64,000 nucleotides of DNA from JAFGJQ01 sp964495075 (GTDB taxonomy: Bacteria; Planctomycetota; Phycisphaerae; UBA1845). The translations under genes were made by a program, and so were the position numbers. This document shows positions 50,538-59,311 of the stretch, in pieces; positions within the stretch are counted from its first letter, which is position 1; each line of letters opens with the position of its first letter. The stretch is from contig CAZBUJ010000023.1 in assembly GCA_964495075.1 (NCBI GenBank), forward strand, positions 3,140 through 67,139, given 5' to 3'. The notes beneath the pieces were generated by a model. It had not been told where the DNA came from and ran no database searches. It was given only the letters and a program-made list of their open reading frames with translations.

Positions 50538-50941
50538 GACAACTCCCTTGCTCCCGGGTATGGCGGCGCATAGCGCGGAGCCATTGTCTGAAACCCGATA
50601 GGACAACCGCCGTGCCAGAACGCCGGGGCATTCGGCGGACGGCCCGCCAGGGACCCGCGTAACCGGCAGCCAAACAAGCGCTTAGAATGATGGGCGGACG
50701 ATTCGGGGTGGGCCCGGCGGCGTGACGCACCCAGCCGCCGAAGCGCAGGACCTGCCGATCCGGGAGGCAGGAGTTGCCGATGGAGGCGGGAGAAACGACG
50801 TCGGGCGGACGGCGCCGTCAAAGCGCACCGCAGGGAGCCAGAACCGGTTCAGTCGCGGGGCCGGTTCGCGACGCGACATCGGGCCGGTGCGCACCAGCTC
50901 TGCGAATCCACCGCGCCGCGGTCCGGGCCGAAGCGCGCGAT
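50538..50941. other. Region upstream of the flagellar operon
   Basis: About 400 bases between the flagellar operon and the stop of the coiled-coil protein gene, all on the minus strand. It holds the sigma-54-like site at 50603-50617. The remainder has only arginine-rich chance frames. Confidence 0.5.
50603..50617 (-). promoter_or_regulatory. Sigma-54-like promoter of the flagellar operon
   Basis: On the minus strand the sequence reads TGGCACGGCGGTTGT. The -24 part TGGCACG is perfect. The spacing to the -12 dinucleotide is exactly ten bases, but the -12 reads GT where the consensus is GC. It points at the flagellar operon, about 66 bases before its first start codon. Confidence 0.55.
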
Positions 50942-51634
50942 CTAGGGCAGGTCAGTCGGGGGGAGCGCCGCTTGCCCGTCCGGAAGCTCCGGGCTGAACA
51001 GGTCGCTGGGTGGTTCGGGGGTGGTCGGCGTGGGCCGACGCTCGGCGTTCTGCAAGGCGGCTTCCAGCCGCAGGATCATCGCGTCGACTTGCGTGTAAAG
51101 GGCATCGCGTTCGCCTTCGGCATAGGCCCACTTGGCCCGCGCTTGGGCCTCGCGTTGCTCCGTGTCGGCCAGTCGGCGGCGCAACTGGTCGAGTTCGAGG
51201 CGAAGTCGTTGGGATTCGGCGTCGGCGACGGCCAGGGCCTGCGTGGCGGCGGCCGTCTCGCGGCGAATCGAGGCGAGATCAGCCCGCTTGCGATCCGCCG
51301 CATCGGTGAGCCGTTCCACGGTGGCCTCCGCGCTGACGAGTTGGACGGACAGCGCGGCCCGCTCCTGCTGCAGTGCGGACTGCCGCTTGAGGGTGATCCA
51401 TCCGCCGGCCACGATGGCGGCGCCGAGGAGCACGGCGAGGGTCCAGGCGGCCCCAGCCACGCGTCGGGCCCGGCGCAGCTCCGCGTGCATGTCCGCCTGA
51501 ATCGCCGAGTAGAGCGGGTCATCGCCGCCGATGGCGGCACGTGGCGGCGGCGCGGGCGGGGTGCGCCCCAACTCGCCCACCATGCGGGAGAACGGGCCCA
51601 CCGCAGCACCGGACACTTGCTCATCGAACCTCAT
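50942..51634 (-). CDS. Single-pass membrane protein with a coiled coil
   Basis: A 230-residue protein that I cannot assign. Residues 1-60 are cytoplasmic, with a Pro-rich stretch. One membrane helix follows at about 62-82 (AAWTLAVLLGAAIVAGGWIT). Residues 85-200 form a long charged coiled coil (RLTDAADRKRADLASIRRET, LELDQLRRRLADTEQREAQA), and the tail is Pro/Thr-rich. This layout suits a scaffold or envelope-linking protein. It is divergent from glyA, and the flagellar operon lies downstream on the same strand. No good ribosome site is seen before ATG 51634. Confidence 0.6.
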   Translation of the reverse strand: MRFDEQVSGAAVGPFSRMVGELGRTPPAPPPRAAIGGDDPLYSAIQADMHAELRRARRVAGAAWTLAVLLGAAIVAGGWITLKRQSALQQERAALSVQLVSAEATVERLTDAADRKRADLASIRRETAAATQALAVADAESQRLRLELDQLRRRLADTEQREAQARAKWAYAEGERDALYTQVDAMILRLEAALQNAERRPTPTTPEPPSDLFSPELPDGQAALPPTDLP

Positions 51635-51839
51635 TTACATCCATCCATGGTCGGCCCAGCACGGGCTGCCACCGCGCGGGTCGACCGGCGCGTACACTCA
51701 CGTTATCGGCCTACCGCAGGTGTGAATTGAGGTATCCGGGGCCTCGCAGGGCGGGTCGACTCATTTGCTTTTCACCCCTGGTCCGGATAATTTGGCGGCT
51801 CGCAGCTTGGCAACCCGGACCCGAATCAAAGGACAATCC

Positions 51840-53102
51840 ATGAGCAGCAGCAGCGACCCCGCCACCTCCGCCATCGCCCGGACGGACCCGGACGTTTTTG
51901 CCGCCGTGGCGGACGAGGAAGCGCGGCAGCAATACACCGTGGAGTTGATCGCGTCGGAAAATCACGTGTCGGCGGCCGTGCGCGAAGCGGCCGGCTCGGT
52001 CTTCACCAACAAGTACGCGGAAGGGTATCCCGGCCGCCGCTACTACGGCGGGTGCGTGAACATGGACCGGGTCGAGAACCTGGCCCGCGATCGGCTCAAG
52101 CGGCTGTTCGGGGCGGACCATGTCAACGTGCAGGCCCACTCGGGCAGCCAGGCCAACGCCGCGGTGTACCTGGCCGTGCTCCAGCCGGGTGACACCATCC
52201 TGTCGCTCGACCTCGCGCACGGCGGACACCTCTCGCACGGGCTGAAGGTGAACATGAGCGGGCTGCTGTACAACATCGTGCCCTACGGGGTCGACAAGGA
52301 GACCGAGCAGTTCGATTACGGCGAGATCCGCCGGTTGGCCCGCGAACACAAGCCGAAGCTGGTACTCTCGGGCGCCTCGGCGTATCCCCGCACGATCGAT
52401 TTCGACAAGTTCACGGAGATCGCCCACGAGGTCGACGCGTGCCACATGGCCGACATCGCCCACATCGCGGGTATGGTGGCGGTCGGGCTGCATCCCAGCC
52501 CGGTTCCGTCGGCCGAGTTCGTCACGTCCACCACACACAAGACGCTGCGGGGCCCGCGGGGCGGGATCGTGATGTGCAAAGAGCAGTGGGCCAAGAAAAT
52601 CGACTCCCGCATCTTCCCGGGCACCCAGGGCGGCCCGTTGATGCACATCATCACCGCCAAGGCGGTCGCGTTCGGCGAAGCCCTCCAACCGGACTTCAAG
52701 ACGTACCAGCAGCAGATCCTGGACAACGCCCAGGCCCTGGGGGAGGCGCTGATGTCGCTCGGAAACCGCCTGGTATCGGGAGGGACGGACAATCACCTCA
52801 TGCTCGTCGATCTCCGGCCGAACTACCCCGACGTCACAGGTCGCGACGCGGAAGGCTGGCTCGAGCAGGCCGGCATTATCACGAACAAGAACATGATCCC
52901 GTTCGATGAACGCAAGCCGGTGGAAACGAGCGGACTCCGCATCGGCACGCCCGCCCTCACCACGCGGGGCATGAAGACGGGCGAGATGAAGACCGTGGCC
53001 ACCTGGCTCGACAAGGTCCTTCGATCCGGCGGCGACGCGGCGGTCATCAAACAGGTCAATGCGGAGGTGCGCGAGTTGTGCGAACAGTTCCCGTTGCCGT
53101 AA
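51840..53102 (+). CDS. glyA: Serine hydroxymethyltransferase
   Basis: PLP enzyme that splits serine to glycine and methylene-tetrahydrofolate. The 420 residues show VELIASENHVSAAVREAAGS, NKYAEGYPGRRYYGGC, VNVQAHSGSQANAAVYLAVL, DIAHIAGMVAVGLHPSPVP and the PLP lysine in STTHKTLRGPRGG (Lys234). ATG 51840 has AAAGGA upstream and matches the family N-terminus. The following lipoprotein gene overlaps its end by 25 bases. Confidence 0.97.
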   Translation: MSSSSDPATSAIARTDPDVFAAVADEEARQQYTVELIASENHVSAAVREAAGSVFTNKYAEGYPGRRYYGGCVNMDRVENLARDRLKRLFGADHVNVQAHSGSQANAAVYLAVLQPGDTILSLDLAHGGHLSHGLKVNMSGLLYNIVPYGVDKETEQFDYGEIRRLAREHKPKLVLSGASAYPRTIDFDKFTEIAHEVDACHMADIAHIAGMVAVGLHPSPVPSAEFVTSTTHKTLRGPRGGIVMCKEQWAKKIDSRIFPGTQGGPLMHIITAKAVAFGEALQPDFKTYQQQILDNAQALGEALMSLGNRLVSGGTDNHLMLVDLRPNYPDVTGRDAEGWLEQAGIITNKNMIPFDERKPVETSGLRIGTPALTTRGMKTGEMKTVATWLDKVLRSGGDAAVIKQVNAEVRELCEQFPLP

Positions 53103-53806
53103 CCCCCTTCGCGCGGGACTGCTCGCCACCAGGCACCGCCTCCCCGGCCGGCACGCGGTGGAATCGGCTCGCCGCGCGGGGCACCCGGGCGTTCGTCGTC
53201 ACGGCGATCCTGGGGTGCGTGGGATGCGGCGGATCCGCGTCGTTGTCGATGGTGCCGATGTCAAACGCCACGATCGACCCGGCGTCGTCACTCGTCGTCA
53301 ATCTGTCCGCCAGCGAGTGCTACTTCTGGATCGACGAGCCGGCGCAGCAGCTCCACATCGCCCTGACCCACGGGGCACCCAACTGGCTCAGCGACGCGGA
53401 CGCCCCCGCGCTGGACGTGTCGCTCGTGCTGGACGGCCTCCCGGCGAACAACGCCCGCGACTACCGCATCAACCGGCGCACGCTACGGGGGACCGCCAAC
53501 GAGGATCACCATCACGTGCGATTCGCTTCGCAGCGGGGCGTTGCGGCCGTCTGGTTTGAAGGCCCCACTCGCCTCCGCGGGCGCATGCGCGTCTACACCA
53601 AGCACCAGCGTTACAATCTGCTCTTCGGCTGGCACGACTCGCAGCCCGTGCTCCTACTGGGCGAATTCACCGCCATCCGGGATCAGCAGCGCTGCGAGGC
53701 CATCGTCGCTCGGACCGAACAGGGAGGGATGGCGCGCGACCTGGCCCCACCGGACCAGAGTGGTCCGCGCCCGATATCCGGTCCCCCCGTATTACCAGAC
53801 GAGTAG
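53078..53806 (+). CDS. Predicted lipoprotein overlapping glyA
   Basis: A 242-residue protein I do not recognise. A hydrophobic signal (about 38-50) ends in LGCVGC, which offers lipobox cysteines near 47-50. The mature part has beta-rich segments (SLVVNLSASECYFWIDEPAQ, RVYTKHQRYNLLFGWHDSQP). The only early start is GTG 53078, inside glyA, giving a signal peptide with a long n-region; a later start would be more normal but none is in frame. It is probably translated by coupling to glyA. Confidence 0.6.
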   Translation: MRTVPVAVTPFARDCSPPGTASPAGTRWNRLAARGTRAFVVTAILGCVGCGGSASLSMVPMSNATIDPASSLVVNLSASECYFWIDEPAQQLHIALTHGAPNWLSDADAPALDVSLVLDGLPANNARDYRINRRTLRGTANEDHHHVRFASQRGVAAVWFEGPTRLRGRMRVYTKHQRYNLLFGWHDSQPVLLLGEFTAIRDQQRCEAIVARTEQGGMARDLAPPDQSGPRPISGPPVLPDE

Positions 53807-54224
53807 CGCCCCGTTGCGGACACCCTGCATGTCGGTCTGAACCGGCCTTCCGGACGCCGGGACCGCCCCGGTGTCCCATTATCACACCCGTGTTTGGAGC
53901 GGAGCGATGGGAATGGCGTTTCGGCGTGGATTCCTCCGCGGGGAGCGGGCGATTCGCCGGGGCCGCGTCCCGCCGGGCCACGTTTCGGCGGCGACGAGCA
54001 ACCTTACAGCATCTCTGACAATTTTCGACGCCGTGGACTCGACGGGGAGTGGATACGCTGGCATAATGGAAACGGATATTCGAGGCGCCGATCTTCGGCA
54101 TGGAGTGAACGAGAAACCGAGGTCCAAGCACTAATATCATCCATACGCAACTATCATCCGCCGGGTACATCCATCACGATTACCTGACTCATAGTGTCAT
54201 ATATAGTTGTCATAAGGACCTCCG
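53807..54224. other. Intergenic region upstream of the GH10-like gene
   Basis: 418 bases, increasingly AT-rich toward the end. Chance frames on both strands lack ribosome sites. Just before the gene three copies of CATA (54190, 54198, 54211) include the near-direct repeat GTGTCATA/TTGTCATA and a TATATA stretch (54200-54205) that could serve as a -10 element. The ribosome site AAGGA is at 54214-54218. Confidence 0.45.
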
Positions 54225-55769
54225 ATGCTCCGTTTCTTCGTTTTCGCCGAGGACAAGACTGTAACCTCTGTCGATCTGGACGGTGCCTACCTTGTAGGCG
54301 GCGACGGCGTGCCACTCCGCGCCGACATCGATTACAAGAAGGGTCAGATCGTCTGCACCAAACGCTCGCCCGGTCCCGCGGCGCTGGCCGTCCTGTGGCC
54401 GGTCCCGGGCATGGGCCGTATCCTCCTTGAAACAACCCGATTGCCCGAGCGGGAGAAGCCCTACATCGTCCAGGTGGAGTTGTTGCGCGGTCGTCTGATG
54501 CGCATCATCAACAAGGTCGAAGAGTGGCAGCAGTTCGACGCGACCGCGGGTGAACAGGCCCGACCGATCATTCAGCAATGCCGGCTGGCCCTGATCGAAT
54601 CGCTGCAGGCCAAGACGCCCGAACAGGCCGCCTCCATCGCGGACAGGGGCCTGGCCACCGCCGTCCAGATTGGGGAGGACATGGTGCTGCAACTGGCCCA
54701 GGACCTGTACGCCCGCCGGCGCCGGCAGCCGCAGATCGCGCCCCGGCATCCGTTCGGGTGCACGGTGGACGTCGCCAACGGCAGCGAGGAGTATCGGTTG
54801 TTCTTCGCCAGGGCGTTCGATTTCGCCAGTGTCCCGTTCTCGTGGCAGGCCCTCCAGCCCAGCGAGCAGCAGTTCAATTGGCGGCCGACGGACCTCTGGG
54901 TCGACTGGCTGACAAAGCACCGGATCCCCATCCACGGCGCCTCGCTCGTCTCGTTCACCGAGCAGCACGTCCCGCCCTGGGTGTACGTCTGGGAGCACGA
55001 CTTTGAAACGCTGCGCGACCTCATCTGCGACCATGTGCGTCGCGTGGTGCAGCGGTATGGCAACAAGATCGCCGTGTGGGAAGTCATCAGCGGGATTCAT
55101 GCGAACAACTGCCTGTCATTCAACTTCGAACAACTGATGGAACTGACCCGCACCACCATCGCGGTGACCAAGCAGGTTTGTCCGCGAACGCCCATGACCA
55201 TCGATCTGGTGGCCCCGTGGGGTGAGTATTACGCCCGCAACCCGCGGACTATTCCCCCGCTGCTGTACGCCGACATGGCCATTCAGAGCGGGATCAACTT
55301 CGACGGGTTCGGGCTGCAGTTTTACTTCGGACTCGGCGTGGATGGCATGTTCGTTCGCGACTTCTTCCAGATCTCCAACCTTCTCGACCGTTTCTCCGCG
55401 CTGGGGCGTCCGCTTCACGTGACGGCGGTACAGGTGCCATCTGCCATGGAGTCACACAAGGACGACGCCTGGGGCGGCCGGATGTCCGTGATCAGCGGGG
55501 GCATGTGGCGTGCGGCATGGAGTGAGCAAACCCAGTCCAAGTGGCTGCGATGTTTCTACGAACTGGCGTTGAGCAAGCCGATGGTGGAGTCGGTCACGTG
55601 GCGCAAGCTGTCCGATCACGACGGTCACCACCTGCCATTCGGCGGCCTGCTGCGGGCGGACATGACGCCCAAACCGGCGTTCGAAGAGCTGACGGCCATG
55701 CGGAAGGAGCTTTTGAATAACGGCCGCGGAGGCCGGGCCGTCCCGGCCGGCAACCCCGCCAGACGCTAG
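54225..55769 (+). CDS. GH10-like protein lacking both catalytic glutamates
   Basis: A 514-residue protein without signal peptide. The N-terminal part (1-170) is a small beta domain plus helices (RIINKVEEWQQFDATAGEQA). From about 180 it resembles a glycoside hydrolase family 10 barrel: FDFASVPFSWQALQPSEQQF and IPIHGASLVSFTEQHVPPWV match the substrate-binding beta strands. The acid/base position, normally N-E after W-D-V-V, reads W285-E-V-I-S-G290, and the nucleophile strand, normally T-E-L-D, reads T400-A-V-Q403. So both glutamates are missing and hydrolysis by the GH10 mechanism is unlikely. A binding or regulatory role is more likely. The HhH gene follows after 17 bases. Confidence 0.8.
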   Translation: MLRFFVFAEDKTVTSVDLDGAYLVGGDGVPLRADIDYKKGQIVCTKRSPGPAALAVLWPVPGMGRILLETTRLPEREKPYIVQVELLRGRLMRIINKVEEWQQFDATAGEQARPIIQQCRLALIESLQAKTPEQAASIADRGLATAVQIGEDMVLQLAQDLYARRRRQPQIAPRHPFGCTVDVANGSEEYRLFFARAFDFASVPFSWQALQPSEQQFNWRPTDLWVDWLTKHRIPIHGASLVSFTEQHVPPWVYVWEHDFETLRDLICDHVRRVVQRYGNKIAVWEVISGIHANNCLSFNFEQLMELTRTTIAVTKQVCPRTPMTIDLVAPWGEYYARNPRTIPPLLYADMAIQSGINFDGFGLQFYFGLGVDGMFVRDFFQISNLLDRFSALGRPLHVTAVQVPSAMESHKDDAWGGRMSVISGGMWRAAWSEQTQSKWLRCFYELALSKPMVESVTWRKLSDHDGHHLPFGGLLRADMTPKPAFEELTAMRKELLNNGRGGRAVPAGNPARR

Positions 55770-55786
55770 GCCGAGGGGGACTCCGT

Positions 55787-56248
55787 GTGGGCGGCGAACG
55801 CTTCCAGTCCGACGTGGCGCGGGATCAGCCCATGATCGGTGTCGGGCGGGTCCCACCCGCGGTGGGCTGTTCTGGGCGGCACGGCCTCACCGCCGGACAA
55901 CTCACAATCCTGATCACCGCTCCCCTGTTCGCGTGGCTCGCGGTCAGCGTCCCCGGTCGGCCCGACGTGCCGGCCCCGACGCAGCCCGGGGGGCGATCCG
56001 CGCTGGTGCGGTCGCAGATCGATCCCAACAGCGCCCCGTGGTGGGAGTTGACAGCCCTGCCGGGCATCGGGGCAACGAAGGCCAAACGCATCGTGGACTA
56101 CCGGCAATCGCACCAGGGTGAACAACCGGCATTTCGGCAGCCGGCCGACCTGGACCCGGTACCCGGCATCGGCCCGAAAACGATCCAGCAAATCGCACCG
56201 CGCCTGGCGTTTCCTGACTCGCGCCACGCCATGCGCCCTGCCGTATAG
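55787..56248 (+). CDS. ComEA-like helix-hairpin-helix protein
   Basis: A 153-residue protein with one membrane helix (about 37-54, ITAPLFAWLAVSV) and a C-terminal double helix-hairpin-helix domain: LTALPGIGATKAKRIVDYRQ and DLDPVPGIGPKTIQQIAPRL. This is the layout of ComEA, the DNA receptor of natural transformation, though other HhH proteins share it and no com gene is nearby. The GTG start at 55787 is supported by AGGGGGA upstream; the residues before the helix are not conserved. Confidence 0.78.
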   Translation: MGGERFQSDVARDQPMIGVGRVPPAVGCSGRHGLTAGQLTILITAPLFAWLAVSVPGRPDVPAPTQPGGRSALVRSQIDPNSAPWWELTALPGIGATKAKRIVDYRQSHQGEQPAFRQPADLDPVPGIGPKTIQQIAPRLAFPDSRHAMRPAV

Positions 56249-56259
56249 CGCACCCGGTG

Positions 56260-57432
56260 TCAACCCGCCAGGAGCCACGATTTGGACACCAAGTCGTCCT
56301 GCTGCTCCCGCGTCAGGGACGCATACAACCCGCGGACGACGTCCACCACCGGACGACCGCAGCCCGCCATCAGCCGTCTAAGGAGTTCCGCCTGCTCATC
56401 CGATGAGGCACCGAAGAAGGTGGCCATGAACTTCCGTTCCACCGCGTCGCGCAACTCGCGTTGCAGGGCGTGATCGACGGGGCGGTTCATTCCATCCGGA
56501 TCCGTGCGGGCGACTTCCCGCAGGCGAGCGACTTCCGGGTCCGCCGTCAGTGCGGCCCGCACCGCCTCTCGCAGACGCTGCTCGTACTTGACCACGCGAC
56601 CGACGGATGACGCCGTTTCACGGGCGATCGCCCGCAAAGTCACTCGATGCTCCGGGCTCGGGATGAGCAGCCGGCCGTCCGCGATGCGCATCAGCACGGC
56701 ACGGCGATCGGCCCGGCGGGCCGGCCCCTGGGCCGTCCGGTCCACGGCCTGCTGCACGGCTCGCTCGTACAGCATCCGAAGCCGCTGTCCGACGGTTTCG
56801 ACATCGTCCGCCGTCGCGGCCTCGGCGACCGGCCCAGGCAATGTCGGCCGGACGAACGGCGCACCGGCCCCAGCCAGACGATCCAGCGACACCACGATCG
56901 GAACCCGCTCACCGGACCCCGGCGTAACCGCCCCGGCAGGATATGCAGAGCCCGTCGGCAAACCGGACATTTCAAAACCGGTCGTACCACAGCCGGCCAT
57001 GTCTGGGCGAGTCCCACCCGGGCCGCTCACCAGGGACGCGCTCCCCTCGCCATCGGTCGGCTCCGGGGCTGCCGCATCCCGGGCTGGCGTCTGTTCCGCC
57101 TGCCGCTCTCTCGCCAATCGCTCCTTGGCCAATCGTTCCCTGGGCACGCGGATCAGGGCCGACCCTTCGCGGAGGTAGCGGCTGATCGCGGTATGGATGC
57201 GAGGCAAGGCGAACGCCACGAACGGGATGCCCCGGGCCGGATCGTACCGCCGCGCCGCGTCGATCAACCCCAGGCACCCTTCCTGATACAGGTCGTCCCA
57301 GATTTGCGTCCGGGTGCCACGAGCCGCGCCGGGCACGCGGCGGACAATGTGTAACTTAATTAACCATAGATGATTAGCCACAAGGTCCCGTTGTCCGGCG
57401 TCCATCCCGACTGGAATCTGCGCGTTGTCCAT
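56260..57432 (-). CDS. Sigma-70 family factor with a long linker and C-terminal extension
   Basis: A 390-residue protein. Region 2 is clear at about 20-85: IWDDLYQEGCLGLIDAARRY followed by DPARGIPFVAFALPRIHTAISRYL. A region 3-like RVPRERL follows. Then comes an unusual Gly/Pro/Ala-rich linker (about 110-200), and a region 4-like helix-turn-helix at LRAIARETASSVGRVVKYEQRL. About 90 more residues follow (to the stop), ending DVVRGLYASLTREQQDD, resembling no sigma region I know. TAGGAGGTGA, a perfect Shine-Dalgarno, precedes ATG 57432. The target genes are not evident. Confidence 0.78.
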   Translation of the reverse strand: MDNAQIPVGMDAGQRDLVANHLWLIKLHIVRRVPGAARGTRTQIWDDLYQEGCLGLIDAARRYDPARGIPFVAFALPRIHTAISRYLREGSALIRVPRERLAKERLARERQAEQTPARDAAAPEPTDGEGSASLVSGPGGTRPDMAGCGTTGFEMSGLPTGSAYPAGAVTPGSGERVPIVVSLDRLAGAGAPFVRPTLPGPVAEAATADDVETVGQRLRMLYERAVQQAVDRTAQGPARRADRRAVLMRIADGRLLIPSPEHRVTLRAIARETASSVGRVVKYEQRLREAVRAALTADPEVARLREVARTDPDGMNRPVDHALQRELRDAVERKFMATFFGASSDEQAELLRRLMAGCGRPVVDVVRGLYASLTREQQDDLVSKSWLLAG

Positions 57433-57549
57433 CGTCTGGTCACCTCCTACTGCAAACCCTGACGGTCGGCCACCCCCAATGGCCGACTCGGTACCTAACA
57501 TAAACCAAACACCTGAGCGGTGCAAGGTGAATTCTGGTGGACACCGTTC

Positions 57550-57586
57550 GAATCACCAATGACCACTGGCCCATTGACTGATGACG
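57550..57586. repeat. Degenerate heptamer run behind the sigma factor promoter region
   Basis: GAATCAC, CAATGAC, CACTGGC, CCATTGA, CTGATGA in succession: seven-base units related to, but clearly diverged from, the NAATTAC family. Confidence 0.35.
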
Positions 57587-58221
57587 CGTTGTCTGTTCCG
57601 GTGACCGGTCCGGCGAGCGGCGTGGTGGGCGGTCTCTGGGGGGGCGTAGCGTTGGCCCAGTGGTGGGAAGGCCCCTCTTTCGTTTGGTAGTTTAATTGAT
57701 GAGTTGTAGTTCACGCCTCCCTGGCGGGGCCAGTATCGCGTGGACTTTCGACCCTGCCGGGCGTGATCAGTGGTTCTCCGCCACCAGGGGCAGCCGCAGG
57801 TAAGCGGCGGAACCGGCTGATTCCAGAACGCCGGGCTCTGAGCCTTGGCCAAGTCCAAAGCCGTGACCTGCCCGTCGCGGTTCACGTCCGCCCGCGGACT
57901 GGGCGTCGGCTCCGACAGGTCTTTGTTCCAGGAACCCGGACTCTGAATCAGCGCGAGGTCCAGACCCGTGGTGTCGCCGCTGCAATTCGCATCACCCTGC
58001 GAGAAACACATCGGGAAGGTGATGACCGCCCGCGCGCCCGTGCTGAGCGTGATCTCATACCGGCCGGTCGGGAACCCCGCGTCGAAGCTGAGGCTTAGCT
58101 CGTTCGCCACCGCGCCCGCGGAGAGGGTGCCGGTAGCACCGATGTCCGGCATGACACTCACGGTGTAGTCACCCGCCTCGACGGACCCGTCGAACACCAG
58201 ACGGAATGACATCTCGCGCAC
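57553..58221 (-). pseudogene. Dockerin-like C-terminal fragment
   Basis: This frame begins abruptly (MSFRLVFDGSVEAGDYTVSV) and carries two dockerin/EF-hand-like repeats: GDANCSGDTTGLDLALIQSP and ADVNRDGQVTALDLAKAQSP. Similar repeats end many exported planctomycete proteins. It overlaps the preceding frame by 64 bases, and the protein sense jumps from that frame to this one near 58215, so it looks like the 3' part of a frameshifted gene rather than a gene of its own. The last 60 residues (after about CGCPWW) are probably read beyond the original stop. Confidence 0.5.
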
Positions 58222-58808
58222 GGCAGCGCAACTCCGCGTGCAGCGAGGGCGATATCAATGGCGATCGCGCCCTGCTTGCGGTCGAGCATGCCACCGGCCG
58301 TGGCCAGACCGTCCATGAAGTACCGCAGGTCTTCCTTGGACAGGTCACCGTCGGCGTTGAAGTCACCGATGACCTCGGGGATGGCGTTGTCGACGGCCAT
58401 GCCGCCGGTAGCGCCACCGGCACAGCCGTACGGCGGACGCGCCTGCTGCCAAGTGCGCGGTGCGCGGTACGCCGCGACCAACTGGTCGGCGTCATTGATG
58501 TTCCGGGCGCAGTCACCGTTGAAGTCGCCCGCCGTCCGGTTCGAGGCCGACAACTGGTTGCCGCCACCAATCGTGCGGCACTGGCCACTGGCGTAATAGT
58601 AGTAGGCCGGGCCGGTCGAACCGTCGGAGTAGATGACCTTGTCGTAACTTCCGGTTGACAGGTCGGTCCGGGCGGGCACCAGGCCGGCCGGCGTCGTGCC
58701 GTAAGCTGGGGTGTCGCCACCCCAACCGAGGCCGTTGTTTTCGCGGATGAACTCCTGCAGGTCAGGATTCACGGTGTGAGGCAAGGAGTAGTCGGTGGGG
58801 TTGGCCAC
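58158..58808 (-). pseudogene. Middle fragment of a dockerin-type exported protein, out of frame with its neighbours
   Basis: Protein-like sequence runs in this frame from about 58860 (upstream of the nominal start) to about 58215: SYFPADGLDCVHDVANPTDY, YDKVIYSDGSTGPAYYYYAS and two Asp/Asn-rich loops, GDFNGDCARNINDADQLVAA and GDFNADGDLSKEDLRYFMDG. These loops look like calcium-binding dockerin or EF-hand repeats. There is no ribosome site at the nominal ATG. The sense continues from frame 2 above (near 58875) and into the next frame below (near 58215), each by a one-base shift. Confidence 0.5.
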
Positions 58809-59311
58809 ATCGTGGACGCAGTCCAGCCCGTCGGCCGGGAAGTACGACAGGGCGAGCTGCTGACCCGGCGTGGTGCCGCCCGACCGCGTTGATCTGGCTC
58901 CGGCCGCTGGTCCAGTCGAGAATGCTCGACGTCAGGCCCTGAATCTGCCGCATCGGCAAAAAGTCGTAATCCTGCTCCGTCTCGGGAAAACGACCAATGC
59001 TGGTACCCATGCGGATGACTGAACGGCTGCTCCCGGGGATTCCAGTCGCCGCTCTCAAAGGGATAGACGTACGAAGGCGGATAGACACCCTGGCTATCCG
59101 TCAGGTACGACGCGACCGCTTTCCCAACACCGCTGAGATTGGTTCCGCACTGGACGGCCTTGGCTTGATCCCGGGCCTTCTTCAAACTCGGCAGCAGGAT
59201 GGCAATGAGCAACGCGATGATCGACACAACCACGAGCAACTCAATGTGGGTAAACGCTGGTCGTGATCGGTCGGCAACGGAAACGGCGTGATGGTTCCGA
59301 ACTCTCAGCAT
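58762..59311 (-). pseudogene. Prepilin-like N-terminus joined to a degraded exported protein
   Basis: The ATG at 59311 has an excellent ribosome site (AAGGAGA) and opens a type IV pilin-like signal: FTHIELLVVVSIIALLIAIL, preceded by Ala instead of the usual Gly at the cleavage site, then LPSLKKARDQAKAVQCGTNL. Such proteins (DUF1559-like or general prepilin) are abundant in planctomycetes. After HGYQHWSF (near 58985) the sense moves to frame 2 (PETEQDYDFLPMRQIQGLTS, ILDWTSGRSQINAVG) and near 58875 to a third frame. The first two shifts fit one extra base in a homopolymer (TTTT, GGG). Confidence 0.55.
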
